Part shown: one piece after another, positions 11,910 through 23,165 of the stretch
How the letters are laid out: every line of letters starts with the position of its first letter
Position numbering within the stretch: the stretch's first letter is position 1
Assembly: GCA_021904315.1 (NCBI GenBank)
Contig: CM038907.1
Span: forward strand, 30,697,223 to 30,761,222
Reading direction: 5' to 3'
Length of the DNA stretch: 64,000 nt
DNA from: Sphagnum magellanicum
Taxonomy: Eukaryota; Streptophyta; Sphagnopsida; Sphagnales; Sphagnaceae
Program-made: the position numbers and the translations under genes
The notes under the pieces: model-generated
What the model saw: the letters and a program-made list of their open reading frames with translations, nothing else
The model's database searches: none
What the model was told of the DNA's origin: nothing

Positions 11910-12690
11910 TTTGGGATGGTTAATATGAGAAACCTATAATAGGTATCTTCAAGTTAATGTAGGAAATTTATGTAGTACAAGATTATGTTGATTTAAGAAG
12001 CCAATTTTCCACCTTGGGCTCTACATAAAAAATTCTTGTTTTTTCCTATGGTGGTTTTACATGAATCAAGTACTTTCCATCTACAATACAACTACCATGA
12101 CTCTAAACCCATAGCTAGAAGGGGAGAAAAAACATTGTGGCAATGACATAGACATCATACAAGTAGAATTGGTGCATTGCATTTTAGTTATGGAGTTTTA
12201 GTAACCCACAAGACTAATCAAACACTAAAAGAACTCATCTATGGTTAAACCTCCACAAATCCTGAATAATAGATTGGTTGTAGTCTCAAAGTGCACATGA
12301 CAATCACTAGATGGAATTGCATCTGAATAAGTTCAATAGAATAGTCAATAGCTCAATAGTAAGTGCTAAGTTCTAGCAATTTTTGTTGAACTTCAGTAAA
12401 GCAGCATAGGACATGTGTTTCTGGTTTGTAGCATTATATATTGTAAATTTTTTATTTAACAAAAATGTAATTATTAGTTGGTGAGAATGGCCTTCATCAA
12501 GCTTAGTTCCAAGTATGTTAAGGGGATGCTTCTTTTAGGTTACACCCTCCTTTAATATATAAATGATAAGGTTAGGCTTGCCATTGAGGGTGTTTCTTAA
12601 TTCCGTAAGGTAGATTGACTGGTGATTAGACATTTAAGCATTTAGGGCACGTCGGATCCAAGGGGAAGGCTCTAATGTTTTTAGTATCCA
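11910..12690. other. Intergenic DNA, nothing recognised
   Basis: No coding region or clear repeat boundary. It may include the far end of the Harbinger element. Confidence 0.35.
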
Positions 12691-13160
12691 AACAAAACTT
12701 GACCCCTCCTCTTGTCGCATCTAACACACTAACAATCATCGAAAACAAATTAGAAATGACAAAATTATGACCCCTCAAGTATAGGGGGTCAAAAAGTCAA
12801 AAAAAAACAAACCATTGAACACTACAAAGGCTGGTTCTCAAACACCCCAAAAATTCCTTGTATGTTCCTTTGGTGCTATTAAAGTTCAAAGATGATTTGT
12901 AGAACTTCAGGTGATGCTCCTATAGCACTTTAAATCGCTTGAAATGAATAAGAAATAAGAAAGTTATGAGGTTTGAAAGTAGGAGGGGTCAAAATGAAGA
13001 AAAATGAAAAAAAAAAAAGTGTTTTGCAGTTCGAAAAAACGTATTTTCTTTACTGCAAAACACTTTTTGGTATTGAGAAAGATACCAAAGTGTTCGGTCA
13101 CAAGCAGGCGATCGGTGATGGGCCGGTTTACCGTAGTGCATTAAAACCGTGATTTTACTC
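12690..13160 (-). repeat. CATAACT-module repeat, copy A (inverted)
   Basis: On the minus strand this contains GACCCCTCCTACTTTCAAAC, CATAACTTTCTTATTTCTTA, then GATTTAAAGTGCTATAGGAG and CATCACCTGAAGTTCTACAA. The same blocks occur at 40560-40630, and with more change at 25985-26070. Near its outer edge is GTGACCGAACAC, also found in copy B. The organisation into repeated ~150-200 bp modules suggests LTR fragments of a retroelement family. Confidence 0.6.
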
Positions 13161-13221
13161 TATTACCGGAAATCCCTGACATTTGAAAAGTACAGTAATA
13201 ACGGCACGCTGTAAAGAGAGT

Positions 13222-13254
13222 AATTTCCCTCCAACTGGGTGTGGGAGGGAAATT
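13222..13254. repeat. Perfect 11-bp inverted repeat
   Basis: AATTTCCCTCC at 13222-13232 is followed 11 bases later by GGAGGGAAATT at 13244-13254. The sequence is GC-richer than its surroundings and adjoins the CATAACT-module repeat. Its role is unknown. Confidence 0.6.
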
Positions 13255-13406
13255 CTGATTTGCACAGGGAATTTCGTGCCTCGCGTGGGAATTTACAATT
13301 TTTCATTGGGTTCTTTCTTACTTCGTCATCCTTCTTTTGCGGGATCCTTTTCTTCTTCATCCATCAGCAGATTGGTCATGTGCTTTACGCTGGGTCAGAG
13401 TTTCTT

Positions 13407-13640
13407 TTAAGGACTTTGTGATGTACTCAAAGTGGCGATCATCTAGAAAATAGTTTAGCCAAATACGGCTACATACGAGATATGAAATAGGGACAAAAAC
13501 GGAATCATTCAATGTTCTTAGCTAACTTAAAATCTGGCGATTTGGATTTTTCCTTTGGAATCTGGCTAATTTGGGACGGCTTTTTCTATGAAAAATCCAT
13601 TGCTTAAGTTGAGATCACATTTTTCAGGTAGAAATTTGGT
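13407..13640 (+). repeat. Dispersed repeat, partner of 6866-7090
   Basis: It carries the same ordered blocks as the copy at 6866-7090: GGACTTTGTGATGTACTC, GCCAAATACGGCTACATAC, GATTTGGATTTTTCCTTTGG and ATGAAAAATCC. This copy retains more CG dinucleotides, so it looks less decayed. Confidence 0.5.
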
Positions 13641-13660
13641 GTAAATTTGCCAGTAAAAGA

Positions 13661-14600
13661 AACCCTGCATTGGGTAAAGCTTTATGGAGAGGGTATTTAT
13701 GAGAATTTGAAACCCTTATTAGTCTCGTAAGTCCCCCATCCTAGGGCTTTAACCTACACATACTTGCCTATCAAGAACTAGGTCAAAATTAAATAAAAGA
13801 AGAAAATGCCTTACAATTTGTACTTGTCTATATCCTGCCTAATTCTCAAAAAATGTGTTTCAGAACTTCCTACATTTTGGAAACACCCTAATAAACTACA
13901 ATTGCTCCAAAGGAGGAACTTGGCATGAATAGTGCATATTGACACCTTAAGCATAAATCCTAAAACATTTATATATCTACAACAAATAATGTGATGGGCA
14001 CAACTTTTCAAACTTGAATAAAATAAGAGAATGATCAAATACCATACTTGACAACTCAATATATACTTGAGCGCTGTTCCTCAGACACAGCCGACAAAAT
14101 GTAAGTGAATGTGCACCCTAAAACTCCAAGTCCACTGTGTTGATTCTAACCGTCCCCAATCGATTAGCCTAATTTGCAAATACCTAAATACCTAATTTCA
14201 ATGAAATTCCCAATCCATTTGCCAAATCAAATTTTTCAACAGGGTAGGCAGGGATAGCATGCATGCCTTGACATTATTTCAATGACAAGTTGTAAATGTG
14301 TCGCTCACTTTGAGTCATTATTTCATACCATGCTTCCTTTCCGTCTGTAGCCACCCAGCAGATTGATGCTTCTTAGGGACCCATGATACACAACACAAGT
14401 GTAAATTTACTTCGTACTGGCATTAAGCTGACATAATTGAGCTTTATTAGCCAGGCAACTGAAGAAATTGATGGCAGGCACTGGAAGGCCACATATCCAT
14501 TTTGTTGATGTTCCAGGCTTTTGGTAATCTCTGATGAAGAAATAGGTGGTGGGTCAATCACATGCAGCAGCCAATTTCCTTTACCTTTTGCAGGAGACAA
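13661..14600. other. Intergenic DNA, nothing recognised
   Basis: No supported gene or repeat family was seen in this stretch. Confidence 0.35.
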
Positions 14601-14605
14601 TAATA

Positions 14606-14941
14606 TTAGAGTTATCTGTAAAATCACCCTCTGTTTCACCTCTTATCTCCTCTGCTTTCACCGCTATCCCCTCTTTCAGTGGCATCCGCAAAAGGTTCGA
14701 GAGTAATTATAGTAGGTGTACAGGTAGGACCAGTGAAAATATATGTAGCATCAGTGGAGGCGCTCAGGAAAAAAGGAAAGACAGGATGAACCTCAGTTTA
14801 CACCAAAATTGGTGGAAAAACTAGTTTGGATCCCAGTTATTTCCTTTCGTAAAATTTTCATTCCCAATTATGGGTTTGATGCCCTATTATGCCAAAACTT
14901 GCCGTTCTCGCCCCCTAATCGCCTGACTTTACAGATAATTC
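14606..14941 (+). mobile_element. MITE family 2, copy 1
   Basis: It starts TTAGAGTTATCTGTAAAATC and ends GACTTTACAGATAATTC, an inverted pair. The interior is closely similar to the copies at 59652-60025 (same orientation) and 63389-63781 (opposite). Shared blocks include GGTTCGAGA, GTGAAAATATATGTA, ACCAAAATTGGTGGAAAAAC and GATGCCCTATTATGCC. Relative to the others it lacks about 55 bp before GGTTCGAGA. It has no coding capacity. Confidence 0.75.
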
Positions 14942-15164
14942 ATGTGATTGCTAGTTATCCCTAATACTTTTCTGTATGGACAATCAGCACTGATTTTCCT
15001 GTTTCTAAATCATGAGAACTCTTGAGCTTTCCAGGAGACAATATGATTGCTTGTTAGCCCTATCTGCATGGACAACGGCTGTAGTTTTGTATTGGTGATT
15101 GGCAGGTTCAGAGTTCAAAGTCCAGAGGGTACTGTACTGTACGCTAGGATTAGATTTCACATTG

Positions 15165-15410
15165 GCAAAATAAATAATCATTTTCTTTCACAAAATTAAT
15201 TCGTTTTTATAAATTTTAATTTATTATATTTCATCATCTACTATTTTATTGTCATATGGAGTGAAATCATTCAGATGTAGCCTGCAATAACTATGATTTG
15301 TTTCAACACCTCAGTTTCATATTTGCACAAAAATTAATTTAACTATTTGAAGGACCATTTAATGATAAAACTGACCCTGTGTAATGTATTCTGTTGTTTG
15401 AGGCCATGGG
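15165..15410 (+). repeat. Dispersed repeat, partner of 58725-58960
   Basis: Both copies contain ATTGxCAAAATxAATAAT, a central TTATTGxxxT-rich part, then TTTCAACACCTCAxxTTCATAT and ATGATxAAACTxACCC at the right. A third, partial match to the right-hand block is at about 26695-26720. Confidence 0.45.
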
Positions 15411-15611
15411 AACAAGGGCAATAGCCCAAGTTCCAAAGCCCAAAAAGAACAGAATGCCTGATGTGACCTACCATTGGTCTACTTAAGAAAACCTGACTTA
15501 ATTTAAAATTGTGCAGTTAGTGACATGCCTTTTTGTTGAACCCTCAAGTGAGAGGATTCAATTAGTTGGGGCTCAAGTCTGGATCACTGCGGGATGGTTT
15601 TATAGTGGTGG

Positions 15612-16779
15612 TGTAACCAAAAGAAGTGGAAGACAAAAGAACAAACCTGACAACATACAATGGGCATAAGTAAAATTGGATTTTCTAGCACCCTACCGCA
15701 AATAACATCTATTGACCTTTTCTCTCACTCCCATGTCATAGAAAACTCCTGCAATTCACTACTTTCAACAAAACTAGCTTATGCATACACAAATTGGCAA
15801 AGTTGTTACAAAATCTTGAATTTACACCACACATTCACATGTATGGCCAGAAACCATTAGCTACCTAACTCCAATGCATATCATCAAGAATCAAGAATCT
15901 ATTGAGGTATGGCCTTTGAGGTCAGAACTCTCAAGGTTCATTCGATCCATTTGAGTTGCTAACCAATCCCCATTGAATGCAACAATGCAACGTACCTCCA
16001 CTCTTCTTGTTTGAAAACATAAAACCTGGAGAGTTTTGAATCTAAATGCATTCTAAATCACTTGACTTTGAGAAGTAGATACCAGGCTTGTCTAAAGCCA
16101 CTCAATGGGACAGACTTTTATGCAAGAATGGACGACAGATTTCTCCTTCAAGTCCTTTCTTCATTCTTGTTCTATATACTCATTCTGTCCACCCTAAGGA
16201 TACCCCTTGAGGTTTCTGGTACTCACTCTGATAGCAGCCTACAACATAAACAGAAGGTACTATGACACAAACTCCCCATTCCAAGAAGCTCATTGTATTC
16301 TATATGCCCTTTAGATCTATGGCTTGGACCCTTCAGTTCTTCATCATTCCTCAGCATCAACCCCTCATATCTATTATTACAATGACCTTCACAACTACTT
16401 AACTAAGTCACTAGCGTAGTGGAAAACCTCAACAACAAGTTAAGTAATGTGAAAATTACAATAACCAACCAAAACACATACCCCGAAAGTGCCCCCTTCT
16501 TTCTCCCTCATACTCCATCTCATGCTTCCTATTCCTTCACTTTCGCCAAACCATCTTCAATGCAATTCCTTCCTCCACCATCCATCGCGTCATGCAATTC
16601 CTGTCCTCCATAACACACAAACAAATAGAATAACCTACCCATGCATTCCTTGCAGCAGTGATGGAGAAATTCCTGCTACAAAAATGCAAAAAGTGACGTT
16701 AATGAAAACAGTAAAACAAAACGAAACCTTAAAAACATGTTGTGTTCACACTAGTGTGGTGACCTCCTGTTTGGTCACA
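15612..16779 (-). repeat. 3' LTR of the Gypsy element
   Basis: In plus orientation it begins TGTAACCAAAAGAAGTGG and ends TTTGGTCACA, so on the coding strand it runs TGTGACC...TTACA (TG...CA). It aligns through its whole length with 23469-24634. Confidence 0.92.
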
Positions 16780-16786
16780 TATGTAA

Positions 16787-16800
16787 CCCCTCCATTCCTT
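16787..16800 (-). other. Polypurine tract of the Gypsy element
   Basis: On the minus strand the sequence is AAGGAATGGAGGGG, ending seven bases before the 3' LTR start (TGTGACC). The position and composition fit the primer for plus-strand DNA synthesis. Confidence 0.7.
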
Positions 16801-17016
16801 AAAAAGTTGAGTCCCTTAGTTTCATTCAACCTTGTTGAACATGATAGATTTGAAGATCCCTGCAAGATCTTTCCTAGTGATGTCCATCAGCATCCTTGAT
16901 GATGCATATTCTGTTGCCTTCTTCAAAATCAAAGTTTCCTCTCCCATTTGCATGTCCAATGAATTAGTAGGGACCTTCCCAGCTTGTAGTTAAAGTTTTT
17001 TTTTTCCCTGGTTTCT

Positions 17017-18113
17017 TCATTTTAACCTTGTCTCTCCTATAACCAAACCCTCAAAAGCTTGCTTACCTTTTCTGGTAGCATAGGTCTTCCTTTGTTTCTT
17101 TTGTGCTTGCTCAACATTGAGCAAGACATTTTCATGAATGCTTGCTATAAGCTTCATTTTCTGTAGAAACTGTGTTGTAGTAACTTCAACATTAACATTA
17201 TCATCAATCACAGCAAAGAGTGCAGGTAATTGTCAATTTTGAGACGTGGTGTGTGACTAGTCAAAATCATGAAGGGAGAAAATTTGGTACTAGCTTGGAT
17301 CTCGCATCTATATCCAAACATGACCTTGGCCAGTTGCTCATCCCAACAGTCTATGTTTTCTGGTGTTGTAGCGAGTACGGTAATGCCATGTTTTATAGTC
17401 TTGATTAAACTCTCCGCCATCCCATTGCATTGAGGCCATTGGGGTGTAGTGTGTTGATGTTGGATACCATAATCCTTGCACATAACATCAAATTCTGCAG
17501 CCCATTCCCCACCATTATTAGTAAGCACAAACTTGGGGATTCTATACCTACAAATCACATCATCTTCCAAGAATTTTGTTACCATCTTTGCACCATGGTC
17601 AGCCACAACCTTTGCCTCGCACCATTTTGAATAATGATCAATAGCAACAAGGATGTATTTGTTCCCTGTCTTGGTTTTAGGTAATGGCCTTGCAATATCC
17701 AAAGCAACCCGATAAAACAATTCACAAACATGGATGCTTTTCATTTTTTTGTCTTCGAAGCGTATGCTACCCATGCTTCTCACCATTTGGCACTGCTAGC
17801 ACATTCTCACAATTATTCTTACATCTTCTGTCCGACTATGCCATAAATACCTTCAACAAATTTTAGCCAAGGTTTTTTGTTCTCCAAAATGCCCCAAATC
17901 TTCATGCATTTGAATTACAAGTGTCATTTTGTCCTCCGGTTTGGGCACCGACAGTCCCTTGAAGTAGAGCTTCTGCTCTTTCCAGCAATAATTGGTTATT
18001 CTCTTTCTGGCCCTCTTGCTCTCCTCAAGGTCCACTATGTCCGATAACTTGTTTTCCTTCAACAACCCCAAGCATGTGGCGTCCTTCCAGATGTTAATGT
18101 TCTTTATATCCAT
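17017..18113 (-). pseudogene. Gypsy integrase region
   Basis: The N-terminal zinc-binding part is visible as HEDLGHFGEQKTLAKIC near 17860-17910, with a CQQCQMV-type pair near 17800. The catalytic core at 17208-17786 contains ILVAIDHYSKWCEAKVV (first Asp), FVLTNNGGEWAAEF and GMAESLIKTIKHG (the Glu). The second block is normally TDNG; here Asp is replaced by Asn, which would abolish catalysis. A C-terminal fragment with the sequence GLVIGETRLK lies at 17017-17211 in a neighbouring frame. Intact, this enzyme inserts the retroelement DNA into chromosomes. Stops separate the parts. Confidence 0.85.
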
Positions 18114-18578
18114 ATCGTATGTTTCTTCTTCATTAGATTTTGTATGACCTAACTTGTGGTCACCAAACTCAAATAATTCCTAAATAGCCAATACCAACTC
18201 CAGTTGCTACTGCATATCATAGTATTTAGGTATCTTCCTTTTCAGGAGTTGCTTACTATTAACAGTTCTCAAATTCTGATCTTCACCACTACCTGCTGCC
18301 CTTACCTCCTCCATAAGTGAGTTAGTCTCCTTATCCTGGTTTATTTCAGTTACAACATCAAGCATGAATAGTTGGTGGTCCTCTGAACAATGCCAGTGGT
18401 TGATGCCAAAATAACATTTGTGGTGTTTTGTCAGTTTATTTGCTTGTTTCCTAAAACCCAACCAATCTAAATTTTTACCATATTGGATAGAAAATACATT
18501 CTCTGTTGTCTCATGGGCGTTAGTTTGCACTGTCCCAATATCTTGGATTTCTTCACTGAAATCGTCATCATCTGTGGC

Positions 18579-19089
18579 TTACCCTACTGGGTTTCTGCTT
18601 AAAGCATCAACATTTGCATGCTTTAGTCCTGGTTTGTGCAGTATCTTAAAATTGAAATCTTGCAACATATCAATCCACCTACCTCGCCTGCCACGCGCAT
18701 CTGATACTGTCACTAACCATTCAAGCGACTTGTGATCTATTTTTAGAGTGAAATGGTTCATGTGCAGATATTGCCTGAAATGCATGATGCCCCATATCAA
18801 TGCATAACACTTTCCTTCCATGGGTTGGAATTTCCTTTGTGCCATAGTTAAACTCTTGTTGGAAAAAAGCCATTACTTTTTCAAGTTTGCCTTCCTTCTG
18901 AGACAAGATGGCACCAACACCTTTTGTTGACCAATTAACATCAAGACAAAATGGTTTCTTGAAGTCAGGACATACAAATATGGGAGCATCTACAAGTGCT
19001 CTTTTCAGGGCATCAAATGACTGCTGACAATCTAAATTCCACACAAAAGCAACATCCATTTTTGTTAACTCAAACAATGGACCAACCAA
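18579..19089 (-). pseudogene. Gypsy RNase H region
   Basis: The first part (18721-19089) contains SFDALKRALVDAPIF and FCLDVNWSTKGVGAILSQ, the latter holding the first catalytic Asp position. The second part (18579-18845) continues with RKFQPMEGKCYALIWGI, TLKIDHKSLEWL and ends HANVDALSRNP, the usual end of Gypsy RNase H. The two parts are in different frames around 18845, so at least one frameshift has occurred. In the active element it removes the RNA strand during reverse transcription. Confidence 0.85.
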
Positions 19090-19133
19090 CTGTGAATATC
19101 TTCGAACATAATTTCAATACTACCCTATCAGTC

Positions 19134-19926
19134 CTAGGAAAGACCTGATGTTGGTAACTGTCTTTGGTTCTGAAAATGTAACACTGCATCAATTTTATTA
19201 AGATCTAGCTTGGTACCTTCATTACTAACCATATGGCCCAAGAACGTGATACTTTTAGCAACAAAACAACATTTGCTCGGGTTCAACTTTAAGTTTACTT
19301 CTCTGAGCTTTGAAAGTATAACTTCCAAGTGTTGAAGATGTTCTTCCTAATTTTCGTTGTGTATATTGAGATCATCAACAAATATCTTCAAGAACTTGTT
19401 TCCTAACTCCTTAAAAATTGATGACATTGTTCTGGTGAAAATGCTGGTTGCATTCTTGAGACCAAAAGGCATGACTATCATACAGCCTAGTCTTGGTAAT
19501 TAATGTCGTCTTCTTCATATCTTTAAGAGCCATACAAATCTACCAGAATTCGGACTCCAAATCCAATGCAGTAAACCAAGTTGATTTCCCCAATTGGGAA
19601 ATCACATCGTCAACAAGAGGCATTGGAAACGAATCTCGACGAGTCTGCATATTGAGTGGTCGATAATCTCCATAGAAGCGCCTACTCGCATCCCTTTTTA
19701 CTGGCAAGGTAACACAACATGCATACTCAGAATTACTAGGCCTCATCTTGCCCAAATCTACCAACACATCGATTTGTTTCTTCACCTCTGCTTCTTCCCA
19801 GTATGATAGTCGACTAGGAAACACTTTGCAAGGTGGAAACCCTTGTGTGTCTATGGAATGTTCTCCAATGGTGCAACATCCCAGTTCCCCTTTGTTCCAA
19901 GCAAACACATCTTGGTAACGTTCCAA
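19134..19926 (-). pseudogene. Gypsy reverse transcriptase region
   Basis: The finger and palm blocks at 19540-19926 read LPVKRDASRRFYGDYRPLN, then FPMPLVDDVISQLGKS and FTALDLESEFW with the first catalytic Asp. The second catalytic pair is visible as KIFVDDLNIH near 19370-19385. It is followed by VILSKLREVNLKLNPSKCCF and FLGHMVS at 19134-19328. Stops and shifts between 19330 and 19540 break the frame. The role in an intact element is copying the element RNA into DNA. Confidence 0.88.
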
Positions 19927-20441
19927 GACCTTCCAAAGCTGTTGTTTCTTTTCCCCATCCTAATTTTGATCAACCCAGATCTTCTAGTAGATCTCCTTCC
20001 ACCTTGTGCTCACATCCTAATTGTTAGGCAATGTCAGCTTCCCACTATAATCGTTGGGAGTGCTAATACTATTTGTTTGATGAACTTGTAGTAGTACATG
20101 AACTTTTGCACAACCTCTAGATTTAAAGATGGCATGCTTTCTTTCCTTTGCATCAAAAGCCCACTTAATCCAATCAACATAGTCATCAGAGTCTGTGATT
20201 TCTTCTTCCATAAAATCATCAACTTGCCCTTATAGTATCAATTGCAAAATTTGCTGTGGGCTTTCTGCTAGCACCAAATCTTCGAGTTCGGTATTCCCAA
20301 ACTCATTCTCATCACCATTTGGCTCAGCCAGTTGAAACCTTTCATCATAATGTTCTTCATCATCCGTCTCATTGTCAGAGTTTGACATAGACGCATCCAC
20401 CTATTCAGGCATAATGGGATCATATAGGTATGGATTCCTAG

Positions 20442-21262
20442 TGTCGTAACCCCATTTTGGCCAAGTGTGGGGGTGAAGCCCAACACTTGGAAAAGTTGGA
20501 GGTTTGGAGTCCTCCGGGACTCCCGAATGTTCAGAGCTCGACAGCAAGGTCCAAAACACCTCGCATTGGGGTGTTCTTGATGTCATTGGAAAGGTCTTGA
20601 AACATAGATACCGAAAATGGCCTTGCATTGGCAATTCGGACATCTGCAGCCCAAGTTATGGGCAAAAGAAGGGCCGGGAGTCAAACTGGCAGTTTGACTC
20701 CCGACCACTAAAAGTCGGGAATCGACCTCTTCCCGACGTCGTCTTGAAGATTACAACACGGCGTTGGAAAGCTCTCGACGAGAGCTACAACATTGATTCA
20801 AGACTCGTCCCGATCTGAGTTTGGGGCGAGGAGTTATGGCCGTTCAAAGTTCTGGGAGTCCAGCCGGGACACTTCGGGACTCCATTTCGGGAGTCCCAAC
20901 AAAATATGTCATTCGGATGTAGCCTCCGCGACCAGCCGCAGAGAATACTATATGGGGGAAGGTGGTGGCTTCCCCCGAGTCCGGGCCGTGGTGAGTCTTG
21001 TGTGTCCCAGTGCCCGTGGCAAGTCCCAACACCCAAGGGTGTCCCGAATGCTAAACTAACCCGATTTGGTTAGTTTTTGGATGCAAATGTCACACGAGCT
21101 AAGCTAGTCCCTCTTCCTAGTCTAATCCCTGGGCTCCCAACTCGACCCTCTACCCCTTTTTAGAGTTGGAAACCGGGAGCGTGCTACCAAGTCTCAACTT
21201 TCCACAACTTGACTTTGTGAAACCTTCAAGTGGGTTTCACCTCGTGACTTGGGAGCGCGTCA
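20442..21262. mobile_element. GC-rich solo LTR nested in the Gypsy pol region, CTAG target duplication
   Basis: The 821-bp insertion starts TGTCGTAACC and ends GCGTCA, and is flanked by CTAG on both sides (20438-20441 and 21263-21266). It is much richer in G and C than the host element. Removing it with one CTAG copy joins the surrounding minus-strand frame cleanly: GATDMAT continues into RNPYLYDPIMPE. It contains two modules with CATAACTT/CATAACTCC, GTTGGAAAGCTCTCGACGAG and ATCTTCAAGACGACG-like motifs, an organisation common in plant LTRs. No internal coding domain is present, so a solo LTR left by recombination is most likely. A short non-autonomous element is the alternative. Confidence 0.8.
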
Positions 21263-21266
21263 CTAG

Positions 21267-22050
21267 TAGCCATGTCCGTAGCCCCATTGAGATGTGTGCT
21301 CTCGAAAGCAGTAGCAACATCTTGCATCAGAGCTTCTGAGTTCATTCTCTGTAGCATAACCATAGTCAGTGGTAATACTTCCGCCTAAGCTCCTAGGCCA
21401 TGTTTCACTTGTATTAAACCCTGTTCCACATCCACGATCGCACCAATTTTTATTAAAAAGTCTAATCCAAGCAGTACATCGTAACTGTATGTATCCACTA
21501 CCATGAAGGTCATAGTGCACTATACGCCCCCAACCTTGACTGGTATGTCATCAATCTTACCCAAAGCTTGTGTCATTACTCCTAACGCAGTTTTATAAGT
21601 TTTAGAACCGTTAATTAGATGCATTATACCCAATTTTCTAACTACAATAGCTGCCATAACAGACATGGATGCACCAGTATCCACCAATCTTTCAACCACA
21701 TAGTTGTTTATTTCCACAAGTAAATGCAGAGTTTTGCTCCGATGTATTTTGTTGATGTAGATCCTTTTTAGGGTTGGAATTGCAGAAACCATGGAAACCT
21801 GATTCTCAGTTGCCTCTGAGTCCTTTTTTTGTCTGGCCAACCTCATTAGATTTTCAAGGTGTTCTAGTTCTCCTGGAATCATGAGTATTGTTTCCATGGG
21901 TGAAAGTGAAATCTTTCCTTTTATGAAGTGAGAAAGAATCTTGGACCTAACTAAAATGTCCCAATTTACACTTACTCCTTCTCTTGTAGCCTCAGGTATT
22001 GGTATAACCCTTCCTAGTGCTACGTCAATAGGAATCCTCCTCCTAGGCAC
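21267..22050 (-). pseudogene. Gypsy protease and linker region
   Basis: The aspartic protease active-site block reads ERLVDTGASMSVMAA (near 21650-21690), with the flap and distal part following through GKIDDIPVKVGG and, after one stop, YSYDVLLGLDFLIKIGA. The upstream part (PMETILMIPGELEHLENL) belongs to the gag-protease linker. The frame then runs to the solo LTR insertion site and resumes beyond it at 20441. In the intact element the protease processes the gag-pol polyprotein. Confidence 0.85.
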
Positions 22051-22095
22051 TCGAGTGTATGAAAAAAAAATTTCATTCCCACAGAGCTTATTGAG

Positions 22096-22673
22096 CTACA
22101 ACATGGTCGCTTCTTCATCATTCAGCAACACCTCCAAGAAGTTCGCAGCTCTAGAGTGAAATTTCCCATCCTTGGGCTTCTTCCAACATCTGTCCTTAGA
22201 ATGGCCTAATCTTGCACAGTAGGTACATTTTACTCCACAATTTTCTGTCCTATGAGGCATACCACACTTCGCACATTTTGGCCTTGGCTCATTTAACTTA
22301 GGACAGGTGGTGGCCAAATGGTTTCTCCTTTGCAGATTTGGCATCCTCCAAACACATTGGTAGAAGATGATGCCTCTGAATTGTGTATAATCCCCTTGAA
22401 GAAATTGATAAACGTGTTGTTTAATGTAGTGACCTGCCTCTCCATCATAGTCTCTGAGGCCCCCTCCTCTTATTCCTCTTTCAAAGGTTCATAGGGAGTT
22501 TCTCCAAGCTCGCCCAACACCCTCTCTAGTTCTGTTGCAACACCAACTAACTCTTCAATGTTTGCAAACGTCCTTACAACACACAATTTCCAAATTTCTG
22601 GCCTCAATTCAGCCAGAAATCTTCTTTTATGTTCAGCATCTTTGAGGCCCCCTCCTCTTAAACTGGAACCCAA
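22096..22673 (-). pseudogene. Gypsy gag region with two zinc knuckles
   Basis: The frame at 22096-22344 contains CAKCGMPHRTENC (CX2CX3HX4C) and CTYCARLGHSKDRC (CX2CX4HX4C), the latter a standard gag zinc knuckle. Upstream, 22470-22673 holds FLAELRPEIWKLCVVRTF and ELVGVATELERVLGE, typical of the gag capsid C-terminal part in plant Gypsy elements. The parts are separated by stops. Intact gag would form the cytoplasmic particle and bind the element RNA. Confidence 0.85.
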
Positions 22674-23141
22674 GGAGAGAGTTTAAAAATACTTTGAACA
22701 TCTCGACAAATTGTTTCAAAGGGGAATAATGTTAGGTCAGAAATTTAGACTGATCCCCTTCCATTACAGGTCTCAAAGGAATGATATCAGATAGTAGGGT
22801 AGAGAAAGTTTGCTCATATGTAGATTCTAGTTGGTATTGCAACTTTTGCTCCGCATCCCGCTAGATCCTCCAATTCAAAATACGAGATCTTGAACCCAAG
22901 TGTTCCACCCTAACAACTTGGTCTTCAATCTGGAATACATGTTCCACATTAGGTATGTAGAGCCTAACAAAGTGGTTAAGTGAGACACAAAGTTGAAGAA
23001 TCCAAATGTCTCATATCCTAGGTGTCCTGTTCTGTCTTTCAGGAATGGAAGTCGGGATTTTACACAAGGTATGAAGTATAGTGGTATTGCCTCTGTAACT
23101 CAGAGGTTGATTCCCAACCCCTACTCCATCCTTAATCTTCA

Positions 23142-23165
23142 TCCTAAACCCTAAACCCTAAACCC
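23142..23165 (-). repeat. Short telomere-like CCCTAAA run in the Gypsy leader
   Basis: Three contiguous CCTAAAC units occur in the untranslated leader of the Gypsy element, between gag and the PBS. The run is too short to be a true interstitial telomere. Confidence 0.6.

Noticed and set aside
20785..21059. Several overlapping frames in the GC-rich block
   Set aside because: They lie within the solo LTR and reflect its high GC content rather than a gene.
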